From Gammaproteobacteria bacterium (lineage in GTDB: Bacteria; Pseudomonadota; Gammaproteobacteria; UBA1113), in the NCBI GenBank assembly GCA_009885935.1, contig VFJT01000171.1, forward strand, positions 1 through 34,977: a stretch of DNA of 34,977 bases. Reading direction: 5' to 3'. A program made the translations under genes and the position numbers. This document shows, one piece after another, positions 23,501-30,442 of the stretch. Every line of letters begins with the position of its first letter. Positions within the stretch are counted from its first letter, which is position 1. Under the pieces are notes generated by a model. It was not told the origin of the DNA. It worked only from the letters and a program-made list of their open reading frames with translations, and did no database searches.

Positions 23501-24436
23501 GAACCCGACTAAATTAGGCGGACGAATGTAACCTATTTCTCTTATAGCGTCCAGAAGATTTTTTCTTTTAACAACACAGTTCAGTTCTATTAGGCATTGA
23601 CTGATATGGTGTTTATTCTTTGAAGAGCATTGTCTTACTCCAGAAAATTTTAGCCACTGAGTACAAAGCTCAGGACGTCTTGATAGGATTTGAAACATCG
23701 ATACTTGTAGTGAATAACTGAATTTTGATGCTATAGTGGGAAGTTCTGCTCTAATCTTCTCACAGTCGGCCTTCTTAGACTTCAGAATGGTATCTATTTT
23801 CTCAAGATTATCCATTAGCGGTGCTGAAGAGGCTTGTTGTTGTTCTAAATCCTTATCTAGATAAATAGCAAAAAATGCCTCCAATACCAATTTCCCATGT
23901 TCTTCATTGCTCCTCAGTGGATTGGGTAAATTGAGCTTTGAAATCGTTTGGGAATAGCTTTTTTGTAAGCGGATATACTCCTTCAAAGTTGTTGATGCGG
24001 CAGAAAAAATTTCTTTTTCGGCTTCTAAGAGAAATTTTTTCTGTTGAATAATAGTCAGATCTTTTTTTATCCCTTCTAAATTTTCTAAGAAGTTTTTTTC
24101 GACAGAACAAATTTCTTTAAAAATGTTAGGGATTGCTTTATCATTCCATTGTGAGTCCTTTAAGAAGTCTTCCCCTATTGTTACAGTAGCGCGTACATCC
24201 TCATCACTAATTTTTAAGCTATCTGGCCCATTGGTTGAAGCGAAATTCGAAGGAAAAGGCTGCAGGGGCTCGGGTTTAGGTTTAGGAGGAGTGGACGAAG
24301 ATGGAATTAAGTTGGGGCTTGGCGATGAAACACTTTTTGCCACATAATAAAGATGCAGAAGCATATCTTTTTGTGGGGTATATTTCATATTGGACGCAGA
24401 AAATTCGCGTTCAAATTCGGGGGATTTGCTCGACAT
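20585..24436 (-). CDS. Very large modular protein, effector candidate (1283 aa)
   Basis: I do not recognise a full-length family. There is no signal peptide or membrane segment. Two proline-rich linkers (about residues 38-62 and 1000-1040, with PPPNTPLSPIF) separate a long helical, Lys/Glu-rich body from a compact C-terminal domain (about 1060-1215, strands WRIEYSLHGDSGG, FNLLRVYEGQELVL, VLEIHIDASEGEIP). Residues 105-165 (FKEICSVEKNFLENLEGIKK, later EIFSAASTTLKEYIRLQKSY) resemble the first two helices of Dbl-homology RhoGEF domains (ExxYvxdL... IFxnixxIlxlh). The equivalent of the conserved third region is not obvious, so this is weak. A basic patch lies near 615-635 (KPRARSYSKSERS). A single AT-rich gene flanked by core genes fits a type IV secretion substrate. 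The ATG at 24436 has only a weak AAGAAG box; another ATG is at residue 17. Confidence 0.7.
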   Translation of the reverse strand: MSSKSPEFEREFSASNMKYTPQKDMLLHLYYVAKSVSSPSPNLIPSSSTPPKPKPEPLQPFPSNFASTNGPDSLKISDEDVRATVTIGEDFLKDSQWNDKAIPNIFKEICSVEKNFLENLEGIKKDLTIIQQKKFLLEAEKEIFSAASTTLKEYIRLQKSYSQTISKLNLPNPLRSNEEHGKLVLEAFFAIYLDKDLEQQQASSAPLMDNLEKIDTILKSKKADCEKIRAELPTIASKFSYSLQVSMFQILSRRPELCTQWLKFSGVRQCSSKNKHHISQCLIELNCVVKRKNLLDAIREIGYIRPPNLVGFLESLGPNVDYSVSNILLEKKGEELKNRFIAFAEIQGTHISYRIQFFKIVYFLLEPHRSTPLTCADLKSLSVYCTPQNPLNLPEETLLAVQAAFKQKENSPATVRKVVDALIPAMEYIHQDLKTQLCAFQHSAEILEVLVRLPEIQPNLNKAHDLFSLTIRDIEALPPFLKSIFTHQDSALGRAFAKKFALLFEDQEYGPSLTKLFTLLPGSTQKFAVEHSDEELRKLRAIVDEEYTIALVPIEAESEEPAVDEFLRRIIQRRFKDKIDDLRELNDLSESKDLAEQKGCGLETSKQGHTQQKPRARSYSKSERSLASEVAKDDVVSPIISDGPRICGRILSDLKRTEHYKELVLSMSNKERSCTLVEQSIDAFIDSEVRKEIKSAAIISRTRRIQQDFLSGFSRDKEGNKEKPENLFKKMFLTELIEEEFYLILKEPLSQEAIPESYNAEIIRNKEKILKEVKQEIVGTEWHKSLKGFFKIGLDNPDFPGKNIGSISEIVNSQKFISKANEGLDLIEAEIKQHIKQEVERIFIDIKNKIARTLIEKEFDRQIQLLKDAQIFSDTLVQKLTDNKDKILKPYIKKMFAQKNTGAFMESYKTLLQHMPCHILKAFPNHFPRGGLKPNEIFSKAFLESFAKAPTSIDRKKLIRQLKPYQALKQAVESTSSIPPYNDLNQDLQRNFPSKKPLKVETPRSKKPDAHGVPPPNTPLSPIFTPIAGKARRPIPFPSLSPDPPNRKTTLSLQERGTDFKSVTETIRKKVEIKKNGWRIEYSLHGDSGGENLVQHEASFNLLRVYEGQELVLSAQPISPVVKRLSEGPRPAPTLEAGVEIKTFRHEKEDIELAVSTLVTSASLDENPVLEIHIDASEGEIPSLLKNYMQTVLSLGKARPEIWLKDPLTKKETLMPPNKIYEELKKQDRTLAEKYKGLFPDGFKKKSTFTSRQVFLPPLQKQDGARPPVRLDSGRDTLLNRLR

Positions 24437-24613
24437 AAGGTAATATTTCTTCTTGACTGTTATATAATATTATTGTTGTTATAATCTAATTGAGTCATTA
24501 CTTCCTTAACATGCTGTCGGACTTTTATGTTAACATCAGTGCGTTCAGCATTTGTGCTCGCTCAGAACGCGGAAGTATAGCATATTATTCAATGAAGTGT
24601 TTTGAGGGGCATT
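24437..24613. other. Intergenic region upstream of the giant gene
   Basis: AT-rich with a GCGTTC/GAACGC hairpin around 24540-24571. No promoter of convincing quality was found for the minus-strand gene, and no intrinsic terminator for ubiG. Confidence 0.4.
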
Positions 24614-25306
24614 CTACTTTTGAAACAACGCTATATAATTCACGCTCAAATCATCACAAAAGCGCGTTTGTCGTTTGAAGGGTTGATACTCTAATCCTTG
24701 CAGATGACGTGAGCTTAAATCGGCTGCACGGCACCAGGCGGTTAATTCCGAAGGCTTGATGAAACGCTCAAAGTCGTGCGTGCCGCGCGGCAATAATCCC
24801 AAAATATATTCAGCGGCAACGATGGCTAAACCATAAGATTTAATATTCCGGTTGATGGTCGATAAATATAAAAAACCATTGGGTTTCAATAATTGCGCGC
24901 AACTTTGAATGATTTGTGCGGGATCGGGTACGTGTTCTAGCATTTCCAAACAGGTGATGACGTCAAATTGATGGGTTTGTTGCTGGCAAAGTGTTTCTAT
25001 GGCAGTGCATTGATAGCTTATGTTTAAATTAGATGTAATAGCATGTTTTTGGGCAACGGCGATGCTTTTTTCGTCTAGATCGATGCCTAAAACGCGAGCC
25101 TCGTGTAGAGCCATGCCTTCGCTGAGTAAACCGCCGCCGCAGCCTACGTCTAAAACATTTAATCCGGCTAATGGTGTATGGTTTAAGATATAGTTCAATC
25201 GTAGCGCATTCATGTCGTGCAAGGTACGCAAGGGGCCATTCACATCCCACCAATCGTTAGCTAGTTTAGAAAATTTAGCGATTTCTTGTGTATCAACATT
25301 AGTCAT
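24614..25306 (-). CDS. ubiG: Ubiquinone biosynthesis O-methyltransferase UbiG
   Basis: 230 aa. I start at ATG 25306 because family members open with the DxxEIAKFxxLAxxWW block; the frame extends 24 codons upstream, but those codons read through palindromic repeat copy C. Motif I is NVLDVGCGGGLLSEGMA (residues 50-66), the acidic ribose binder is GIDLDEKSI, and post-motif blocks FDVITCLEMLEHVPDP and PNGFLYLSTINRNIKSY are characteristic of UbiG, as is the late ILGLLPRGTHDFERFIKPSEL. It performs both O-methylations of ubiquinone synthesis, at the membrane periphery with other Ubi proteins. An AGG box seven nt upstream is weak. It stands alone, divergent from the pilus operon. Confidence 0.95.
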   Translation of the reverse strand: MTNVDTQEIAKFSKLANDWWDVNGPLRTLHDMNALRLNYILNHTPLAGLNVLDVGCGGGLLSEGMALHEARVLGIDLDEKSIAVAQKHAITSNLNISYQCTAIETLCQQQTHQFDVITCLEMLEHVPDPAQIIQSCAQLLKPNGFLYLSTINRNIKSYGLAIVAAEYILGLLPRGTHDFERFIKPSELTAWCRAADLSSRHLQGLEYQPFKRQTRFCDDLSVNYIALFQK

Positions 25307-25336
25307 TTTATAGCCTGTTTTTATTAAAAACATTAT

Positions 25337-25395
25337 CTTAGGGGCTGGCCCCCGTGCCTGCCCAAAAAGGGCAATCACGGGGGATTGTCTCTACG
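25337..25395. repeat. Dispersed palindromic repeat, copy C
   Basis: CTTAGGGGCTGGCCCCCGTG on the left and TCTCTACG on the right. The second hairpin is CAATC-ACGGG-GATTG, which differs from copy B (CAACC/GGTTG) by a compensatory C-G to T-A type change. It lies in the divergent region between ubiG and the pilus operon. Confidence 0.75.
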
Positions 25396-25599
25396 GTAGA
25401 TTTACTGCATATTGACACAAAATCGTACGAATAGACAAGTTTTTTTGACAATATTGCGCTACCCAGCCAGAGCAAAAAAAAATTCTTGTTAAAACAATGC
25501 AAAATCTTGCACCCCACGATAGAATGTGGTATTTCTAGCATAGGGACACTGCATCTAGCGGTGGTACTGGGTATGGTAATACGCAAGAGGGGATCTGAA
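25396..25599 (+). other. Upstream region of the pilus-sixA-E1 operon
   Basis: It contains two TTGACA-like hexamers without good -10 partners, an A9 tract, the dyad TTGTT-AA-AACAA, and a weak promoter candidate TTGCAC (25507-25512), 17 nt, TATTTC (25530-25535). The real promoter cannot be fixed from the sequence. Confidence 0.35.
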
Positions 25600-26286
25600 G
25601 TGGGCAATAAACTATGGCTAGGGCTGTTGATTACAGCGTGTGCATTGCCGTTATCGGCCGGTATTTATATAGGGACAGACGCAACGCCACCAGCAACCTA
25701 CCAATCGAGTGCTAACTATCCGGCCGTGGTTGTTTCCAATAATACGGCAGGGCAGCGTAATTGTAGGTTATATTACGATGGTAAAGGACCTATTCCACCG
25801 TTGACCTGTAGTCCTGTGGTCACACCGCCCATGGCAGCACCCACAACTGTAAAAGCACCTACACCCGTAGTGCCCATCAGAAATGATCAAGCAGCACAAC
25901 AACAACCCTTAGCATATGTAGATACCGGCAAACCACCTTTAACCAGATCAACTACAACCACGCCTGTAGTCAAACCGGTAGCCACACCCGTCGTTAAACC
26001 GGTAGCCACACCCGTCGTTAAACCTCTACCACCGCCTAAACCGATGTTTGTGACCACCGCCATGCCGGGTTCACTCAAAGACAACGTAGAACGCATGGTG
26101 GCGCAAAGTCATTGGGGAACTGTAGTGTGGAATTTACCCATTGATTACAACTGGAGCGGCACGATGACCATCACTGCTACTGATGTACAAGGCGCAATAG
26201 CACAGTTATTGGCGCGTTATCCAGTGCAGGCTACGTTCTATGATAAAAACCATATTGTCTCCATAGAAGCGAGGAGAGTTATTTAA
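25600..26286 (+). CDS. TcpQ/PilL-like type IVb pilus secretin-associated protein
   Basis: 228 aa from the GTG at 25600, which has GAGGGG eight nt upstream and puts a signal peptide at the N-terminus (MGNKLWLGLLITACALPLSAG). The longer frame from 25486 lacks these features. ITAC at the end of the hydrophobic stretch could be a lipobox; otherwise cleavage after LSA is likely. A Pro/Thr/Val-rich linker includes a PVVKPVAT repeat encoded by a tandem 24-nt unit (about 25966-26030). Residues about 155-228 match the TcpQ C-terminal domain (LKDNVERMVAQSHWGTVVWN, DVQGAIAQLLARYPVQATFY). TcpQ in Vibrio, and the end of PilL in R64, bind and stabilise the secretin. It is followed by pilN with a one-base overlap. 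Confidence 0.8.
   Translation: MGNKLWLGLLITACALPLSAGIYIGTDATPPATYQSSANYPAVVVSNNTAGQRNCRLYYDGKGPIPPLTCSPVVTPPMAAPTTVKAPTPVVPIRNDQAAQQQPLAYVDTGKPPLTRSTTTTPVVKPVATPVVKPVATPVVKPLPPPKPMFVTTAMPGSLKDNVERMVAQSHWGTVVWNLPIDYNWSGTMTITATDVQGAIAQLLARYPVQATFYDKNHIVSIEARRVI
25966..26030 (+). repeat. Tandem 24-nt repeat in the TcpQ-like linker
   Basis: About two and a half units of a GTCGTTAAACCGGTAGCCAC-type sequence encoding PVVKPVAT. It forms the flexible proline-rich spacer between signal and TcpQ domain and may vary in copy number. Confidence 0.8.
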
Positions 26287-27911
26287 TGAACCGTTTATTT
26301 AAAATTGTATTCAGCATAGTGGCATTGGCGGTATTACTCGCCGGTTGTGACTCCATGGCTTTGTGGAAACAAACTAACGATGAATATGCGAAGGATAGTT
26401 CTATCACTAAAAATAAAAATGAAGGGGTAAAAGTACCGCCACCCCCAGTAACCAGCAAACCTGAACCCTATGTAGACACACATCCTGTGAGCTTGAGCCA
26501 TGAGCCGGGCTGGTATACCGCGCCGGTAACGATCAATGCCGCTGGTTTACCCTTTAGTTTTTATGTGACGCAATTGTTGGGCAATGCGCCGGTACAAGTG
26601 CATATGGATCCGGGCATTAATGCTGCACGTGCACTGAATCTGCGTTATAGTGGCACCGTTAAAGGGGCCATGGAAGAATTGGCGGCCAAATCGGGTTATT
26701 ATTACGACTACGATTTAGACAAGAAGATCATTACCTGGTCCGCTTTACAGACCAAGACCTTTGACATTTCCTTTATTCCAGGGACCTCCAAATACAGCGT
26801 CGGTAATGCTGCGGGCGGCGGCAACAGTATTGCGGGGGGCGGTTCTTCTTCTAGCGGCAGCAGTAGTTCGGGTTCATCGGCTACCTCATCCGGTATTGAT
26901 ATCACGGCAACGGGGGAATACAGCAATCTAGGCAATGACAATTTATCGGTATGGGACGATATGAAAGAGGCTATTACTACCTTATTATCTCCTAAAGGTA
27001 AAATGAGTGTATCCCAGGCCACCACTACCATCACCGTGCGCGACCACCCAGCGAATATTAGCGATATCAGTCATTATTTGGATCAAATGAATAAGATTTT
27101 ATCCAAACAAGTGCACTTTGAAGTACAGATCTTGGATGTAACGTTGGATAAGCAATTTCAGTATGGAATAGATTGGAGCGCCGTTGCCTTCAGTATCGGC
27201 AGCGGCGGCGGTAATGTTGCGTTTAAGGCGGATTTATCCAGCGCTGCTGGGGGTATATTAACTGTCCCCACTACAGCAGTGGGAGCGGCAACTTATAATA
27301 CCGGAACAAAGGGTAAATGGGCAGGTACCTCGATTATTATCAATGCCCTAGAACAACAGGGCAAAGTAGCGGTTATCAATCAACCATCCTTAACCACTTT
27401 GAATGATCAGGTGGCGCAAATTTCTATTCTGCAGCAACAGAGTTATTTGGCTTCACAAACCAATACGATCACAGGGGCTACAGGGGATGCCTCAGGGTTT
27501 TCACAACAGAGTTTAACCCCGGGTATTATCAACTATGGTTTGCAACTCTATATGCTACCGAAGATCCAAGACGATAAAATTTATCTGCAAATCAGCAGTA
27601 CCTTGTCTAACCTAATTTCTATCAATGTGGTTAGCCAAACAGGGCAAACGACTTCAGCTGCTGACGAGCCACCAGGCACTACAACCAGTGCTATTCAGGT
27701 ACCTATATTGTCGCAAAAAAACTTTAATCAACGCAGTGTGTTGCGTAATGGCCAAACATTGGTGCTGGCGGGGTATAAAAGCTTAAACGATGCTAATAGA
27801 CAAGACTCCATCGCCGGCTTAACGGCTTTGGGTGGTATGGCGGCGGCATCTACTAACGAAGAATTGGTGGTGCTCATTACGCCGATAATATTAGATGGGG
27901 ATAATTTCTAA
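26286..27911 (+). CDS. pilN: PilN-type secretin lipoprotein (type IVb pilus outer-membrane channel)
   Basis: 541 aa. The lipoprotein signal is MNRLFKIVFSIVALAVLLAG followed by Cys21. Residues about 85-160 form an STN/N0-like domain (ITINAAGLPFSFYVTQLLG, NLRYSGTVKGAMEELAAKSG). A Gly/Ser-rich spacer (about 175-205) leads to an N1-like domain and then the secretin barrel (QVHFEVQILDVTLDKQFQYG, later NQRSVLRNGQTLVLAGYKS and TNEELVVLITPIIL). This matches the PilN family of R64 and the related BfpB/TcpC secretins. It would form the outer-membrane pore with the TcpQ-like protein. The start codon overlaps the tcpQ-like stop (TAATG), and pilO starts at the base after its own stop. Confidence 0.9.
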   Translation: MNRLFKIVFSIVALAVLLAGCDSMALWKQTNDEYAKDSSITKNKNEGVKVPPPPVTSKPEPYVDTHPVSLSHEPGWYTAPVTINAAGLPFSFYVTQLLGNAPVQVHMDPGINAARALNLRYSGTVKGAMEELAAKSGYYYDYDLDKKIITWSALQTKTFDISFIPGTSKYSVGNAAGGGNSIAGGGSSSSGSSSSGSSATSSGIDITATGEYSNLGNDNLSVWDDMKEAITTLLSPKGKMSVSQATTTITVRDHPANISDISHYLDQMNKILSKQVHFEVQILDVTLDKQFQYGIDWSAVAFSIGSGGGNVAFKADLSSAAGGILTVPTTAVGAATYNTGTKGKWAGTSIIINALEQQGKVAVINQPSLTTLNDQVAQISILQQQSYLASQTNTITGATGDASGFSQQSLTPGIINYGLQLYMLPKIQDDKIYLQISSTLSNLISINVVSQTGQTTSAADEPPGTTTSAIQVPILSQKNFNQRSVLRNGQTLVLAGYKSLNDANRQDSIAGLTALGGMAAASTNEELVVLITPIILDGDNF

Positions 27912-29159
27912 ATGACGCAGATTGTCCGTTACGATGACGTAGAATTTGTCGTCTTAACCTACCGCGAATTGTTGACCGCCGCTACACCTGGCATGATGAA
28001 GCGTGAAATTCAGCTATTGGCTACAGAAAATGGCCAATATGTGAAATGCTTTCAGCGCGATCAAGGGGTGGAGGCTATTTTCTCGCAAGATAGCGGTTAT
28101 TTACTGGCGGAATCAGCATGGCACCATTTCGATGAACCCGATAATTTGATTTATTGTGAAGAATTACCCAATGGCAGTAGTGTTCTTTTGGTAGTGATTC
28201 GTGGCGGCACTGTTTTTATAGATACTGAAGTCAATATACGCAATTTGATGGATGAATTAGCGGCCTTAACTTTAGGCAGTACTGCCTATAAAATTAAGTT
28301 ATTTGGCGATTTACCCATAGGAGAAGGCAGTAGCCAATTTCAATTTCCTACGCAAAACGTCAGTACCTTAGAGTATGTAGAATCTTCTGTTTTTTTACAG
28401 TTAAAGCCTAATGAAGAATACGCTTTAGGCACGGTGAAACAAGCTTTTGCCAGTTTGGGCTATGCCGGAATATCCTTAAAAAAATTAGTCATTATTGCGG
28501 CTATATTGTGTGTATTGAGTCTTATCATCTGGTATGTGATGAAACCCGCACCGCCACCACCACCCCCACCGGTAGTCACAGGACCGCCACCACCACCGCC
28601 CGATCCCTATGCAGGCTTTAAACAAGCATTGATGACTCCTGCGCCCGATGCCATTTTGCAGAATCTCATTAGGACTGTAAGCGATGCCTATACTGTACCC
28701 GGTTGGACGCCGCAATCCTTAACTTTGGCGGGCAGTACCGCCACGGTGACTTTAGCAAAAGATGGCGGTAATGCGGGTATTTTATTGGCGTGGAAACGCA
28801 GTCATCCGGATGTGCAGATGAGTATTAATACCGGACAAGCGGTGTTGACTTATACGATGCAAGTCACAGCGAGATCTACGCCCGAGGTCATTTACAAATT
28901 ACCCGATCTGTTGGCTAATTTTTATGATGAATTGAATGCTAAGTTTCCGGGCAGCACAGTGACAGTAGGCGCGATTGCAAAGAATAGCAACTATCAGCAA
29001 AGTAGCATTAACATCAGCTTTACGGGTCAGTCCCCGGATAGTTTAATGGTATTAGCGGATGTGTTAAAAGGATTGCCTGCCGTGTTGAGTACTGCCACAA
29101 TGACGGTGAGCAGCGGTTTAATATCAGGACAACTGACAATACAGTTAATAGGAGCATAG
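27912..29159 (+). CDS. pilO: PilO-type type IVb pilus assembly protein
   Basis: 415 aa, beginning immediately after the pilN stop. Residues 1-190 form a cytoplasmic domain resembling the PilO2 family of R64-type pili. One membrane segment lies near residues 195-213 (LVIIAAILCVLSLIIWYVM). It is followed by a polyproline stretch (PPPPPPPVVTGPPPPPPDP) and a periplasmic domain of about 190 residues with repeated beta strands (TVTLAKDGGNAGILLAW, VLTYTMQVTA). This bitopic layout suits an inner-membrane scaffold linking the cytoplasmic motor to the periplasmic complex. No pilM is present between pilN and pilO. Confidence 0.82.
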   Translation: MTQIVRYDDVEFVVLTYRELLTAATPGMMKREIQLLATENGQYVKCFQRDQGVEAIFSQDSGYLLAESAWHHFDEPDNLIYCEELPNGSSVLLVVIRGGTVFIDTEVNIRNLMDELAALTLGSTAYKIKLFGDLPIGEGSSQFQFPTQNVSTLEYVESSVFLQLKPNEEYALGTVKQAFASLGYAGISLKKLVIIAAILCVLSLIIWYVMKPAPPPPPPPVVTGPPPPPPDPYAGFKQALMTPAPDAILQNLIRTVSDAYTVPGWTPQSLTLAGSTATVTLAKDGGNAGILLAWKRSHPDVQMSINTGQAVLTYTMQVTARSTPEVIYKLPDLLANFYDELNAKFPGSTVTVGAIAKNSNYQQSSINISFTGQSPDSLMVLADVLKGLPAVLSTATMTVSSGLISGQLTIQLIGA

Positions 29160-29161
29160 TT

Positions 29162-29965
29162 ATGGCATGGTCAGATATGGAACCCAAACAAAAGGGGATG
29201 GCGGTTGCCACCATCATCGTCTTCTTGATTATTGGCTACATGGTGTATAAGCTCTTTTTTGCGGGTAGTAGCCCTGCGCCCGCACCCGCGATAAAAGCGC
29301 CTGCACCCGCGGCAGCGCAGCAGGCAGCACCAGCCGATAATAGCGCTGCTTCTGATTTGGCAGTGAATGCCAATAGCACTGCTGGTGTTGCTGCCAATAC
29401 GGTGAACACCGCTCCTGCGGCTAATCCTGCTGTGCCACAAGTGGTTGAAATGCCTAAACGCGAATTAACTCCGGAAGAACTCAACTTATTGGAAGAACGC
29501 CGTCAGGTGCAGCAGCAATATCTACAATTGGTCAATCAATACCAATTGATGGAAATGCAAAACAAGCTTGCTACTTCGCAATCTACGCTGATTAAAACAC
29601 AAGTGGAAACGGCAAAATCTGAACAGCAAGCGTCCAAATTAGGAATACTATTGCCTGGGCAGGAAGGTGGTGATAGCGATGCGGATAAATCGCTGAGCGG
29701 TGTTACATTGGTTTATGTAGGACTGAAAAATAATGCGTGGAGCGCCGTATTAAATTTACGCGGCAACTATGTTACGGTTAAACTGGGTTCACATCTGCCG
29801 GATAATTCTGTGGTGAGCAAAATAGATGATAACGGTATAGTTTTGTATAAAGATGGCGAGCGTCGTGCCTTAACGGTAGCAACGGTAGTAGAGCAAACAT
29901 CGGATGATAGTGGCGATACGACTGGAGATGGCGCTAGTGGAGGTAGTTCGAAGAGCGGTGAGTAA
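29162..29965 (+). CDS. pilP: PilP-type type IVb pilus biogenesis protein
   Basis: 267 aa, starting 2 nt after pilO. One N-terminal membrane anchor (GMAVATIIVFLIIGYMVYKLFF, residues 12-33) is followed by an Ala/Pro linker, a heptad-rich coiled coil (about 100-155, with EERRQVQQQYLQLVNQYQLM) and a small beta domain (about 180-245: GVTLVYVGLKNNAWSAVLNL, YVTVKLGSHLPDNSVVSKID). The C-terminal domain is that of PilP/GspC-like alignment proteins that contact the secretin periplasmic domains. The extended coiled coil is longer than in typical pilus PilP. Neither ATPase (pilQ), platform (pilR) nor pilin (pilS) follows. Confidence 0.8.
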   Translation: MAWSDMEPKQKGMAVATIIVFLIIGYMVYKLFFAGSSPAPAPAIKAPAPAAAQQAAPADNSAASDLAVNANSTAGVAANTVNTAPAANPAVPQVVEMPKRELTPEELNLLEERRQVQQQYLQLVNQYQLMEMQNKLATSQSTLIKTQVETAKSEQQASKLGILLPGQEGGDSDADKSLSGVTLVYVGLKNNAWSAVLNLRGNYVTVKLGSHLPDNSVVSKIDDNGIVLYKDGERRALTVATVVEQTSDDSGDTTGDGASGGSSKSGE

Positions 29966-29968
29966 TTC

Positions 29969-30442
29969 ATGATGCAAAAAACAATCCTATTAATGCGTCA
30001 TGGTGAAGCGGGATCCGCCATGCGCGATGTTGACAGACCTTTGACTGACGAAGGTATAGAACAATGTAAAGCCCGCGGGTTAATGTTGCAGCAGCATGAT
30101 GTAGTGTGCAGTGCTATCGTCACCAGTCCTGCAGCCAGAACTCTATCTAGCGCGCTTGCTGTGGCTGAAGTGATCAACTATCCTGAAGATAAAATTATTG
30201 TAACAGACACCTTATATAACGCGTCAGAAGAAGCTATCCTGCAGGTTATTAAAAGTTTTGATGATAGTTGGCATACGGTATTGCTAGTGGGACATAATCC
30301 AGGGATCAGTTTTTTAGCCCTTACATTATGTCCAGAAGTTGAAGGCAATTTAGACGTCAGCGAATTGCACGCCATTTCTTTTCCTTTATTGCACTGGTCA
30401 GATATCATGCCTGGCAAGGGACAGCTAATTACTTATGCTTGA
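29969..30442 (+). CDS. sixA: SixA-like phosphohistidine phosphatase
   Basis: 157 aa, 3 nt after pilP. An ATG at 29969 is directly followed by another at 29972; either is possible, and GGTGAG lies about seven nt upstream. The histidine-phosphatase signature LMRHGEAG carries the nucleophile His11, and RPLTDEGIEQC follows. VTSPAARTLSSAL supplies the second arginine and LLVGHNPGISFL the second histidine. SixA is a short histidine phosphatase that removes phosphate from phosphohistidine domains such as ArcB HPt or the NPr protein. Its frame overlaps the next gene by 8 nt. Sitting between a secretion apparatus and a dehydrogenase is unusual, and the phosphoprotein partner is not visible here. Confidence 0.88.
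   Translation: MMQKTILLMRHGEAGSAMRDVDRPLTDEGIEQCKARGLMLQQHDVVCSAIVTSPAARTLSSALAVAEVINYPEDKIIVTDTLYNASEEAILQVIKSFDDSWHTVLLVGHNPGISFLALTLCPEVEGNLDVSELHAISFPLLHWSDIMPGKGQLITYA

Noticed and set aside
25307..25378. 24-codon N-terminal extension of UbiG
   Set aside because: It translates palindromic repeat copy C, and family alignment supports the start at 25306.
25486..25599. Longer start of the TcpQ-like protein
   Set aside because: It would bury the signal peptide behind 38 residues; the GTG at 25600 has a good ribosome binding site.
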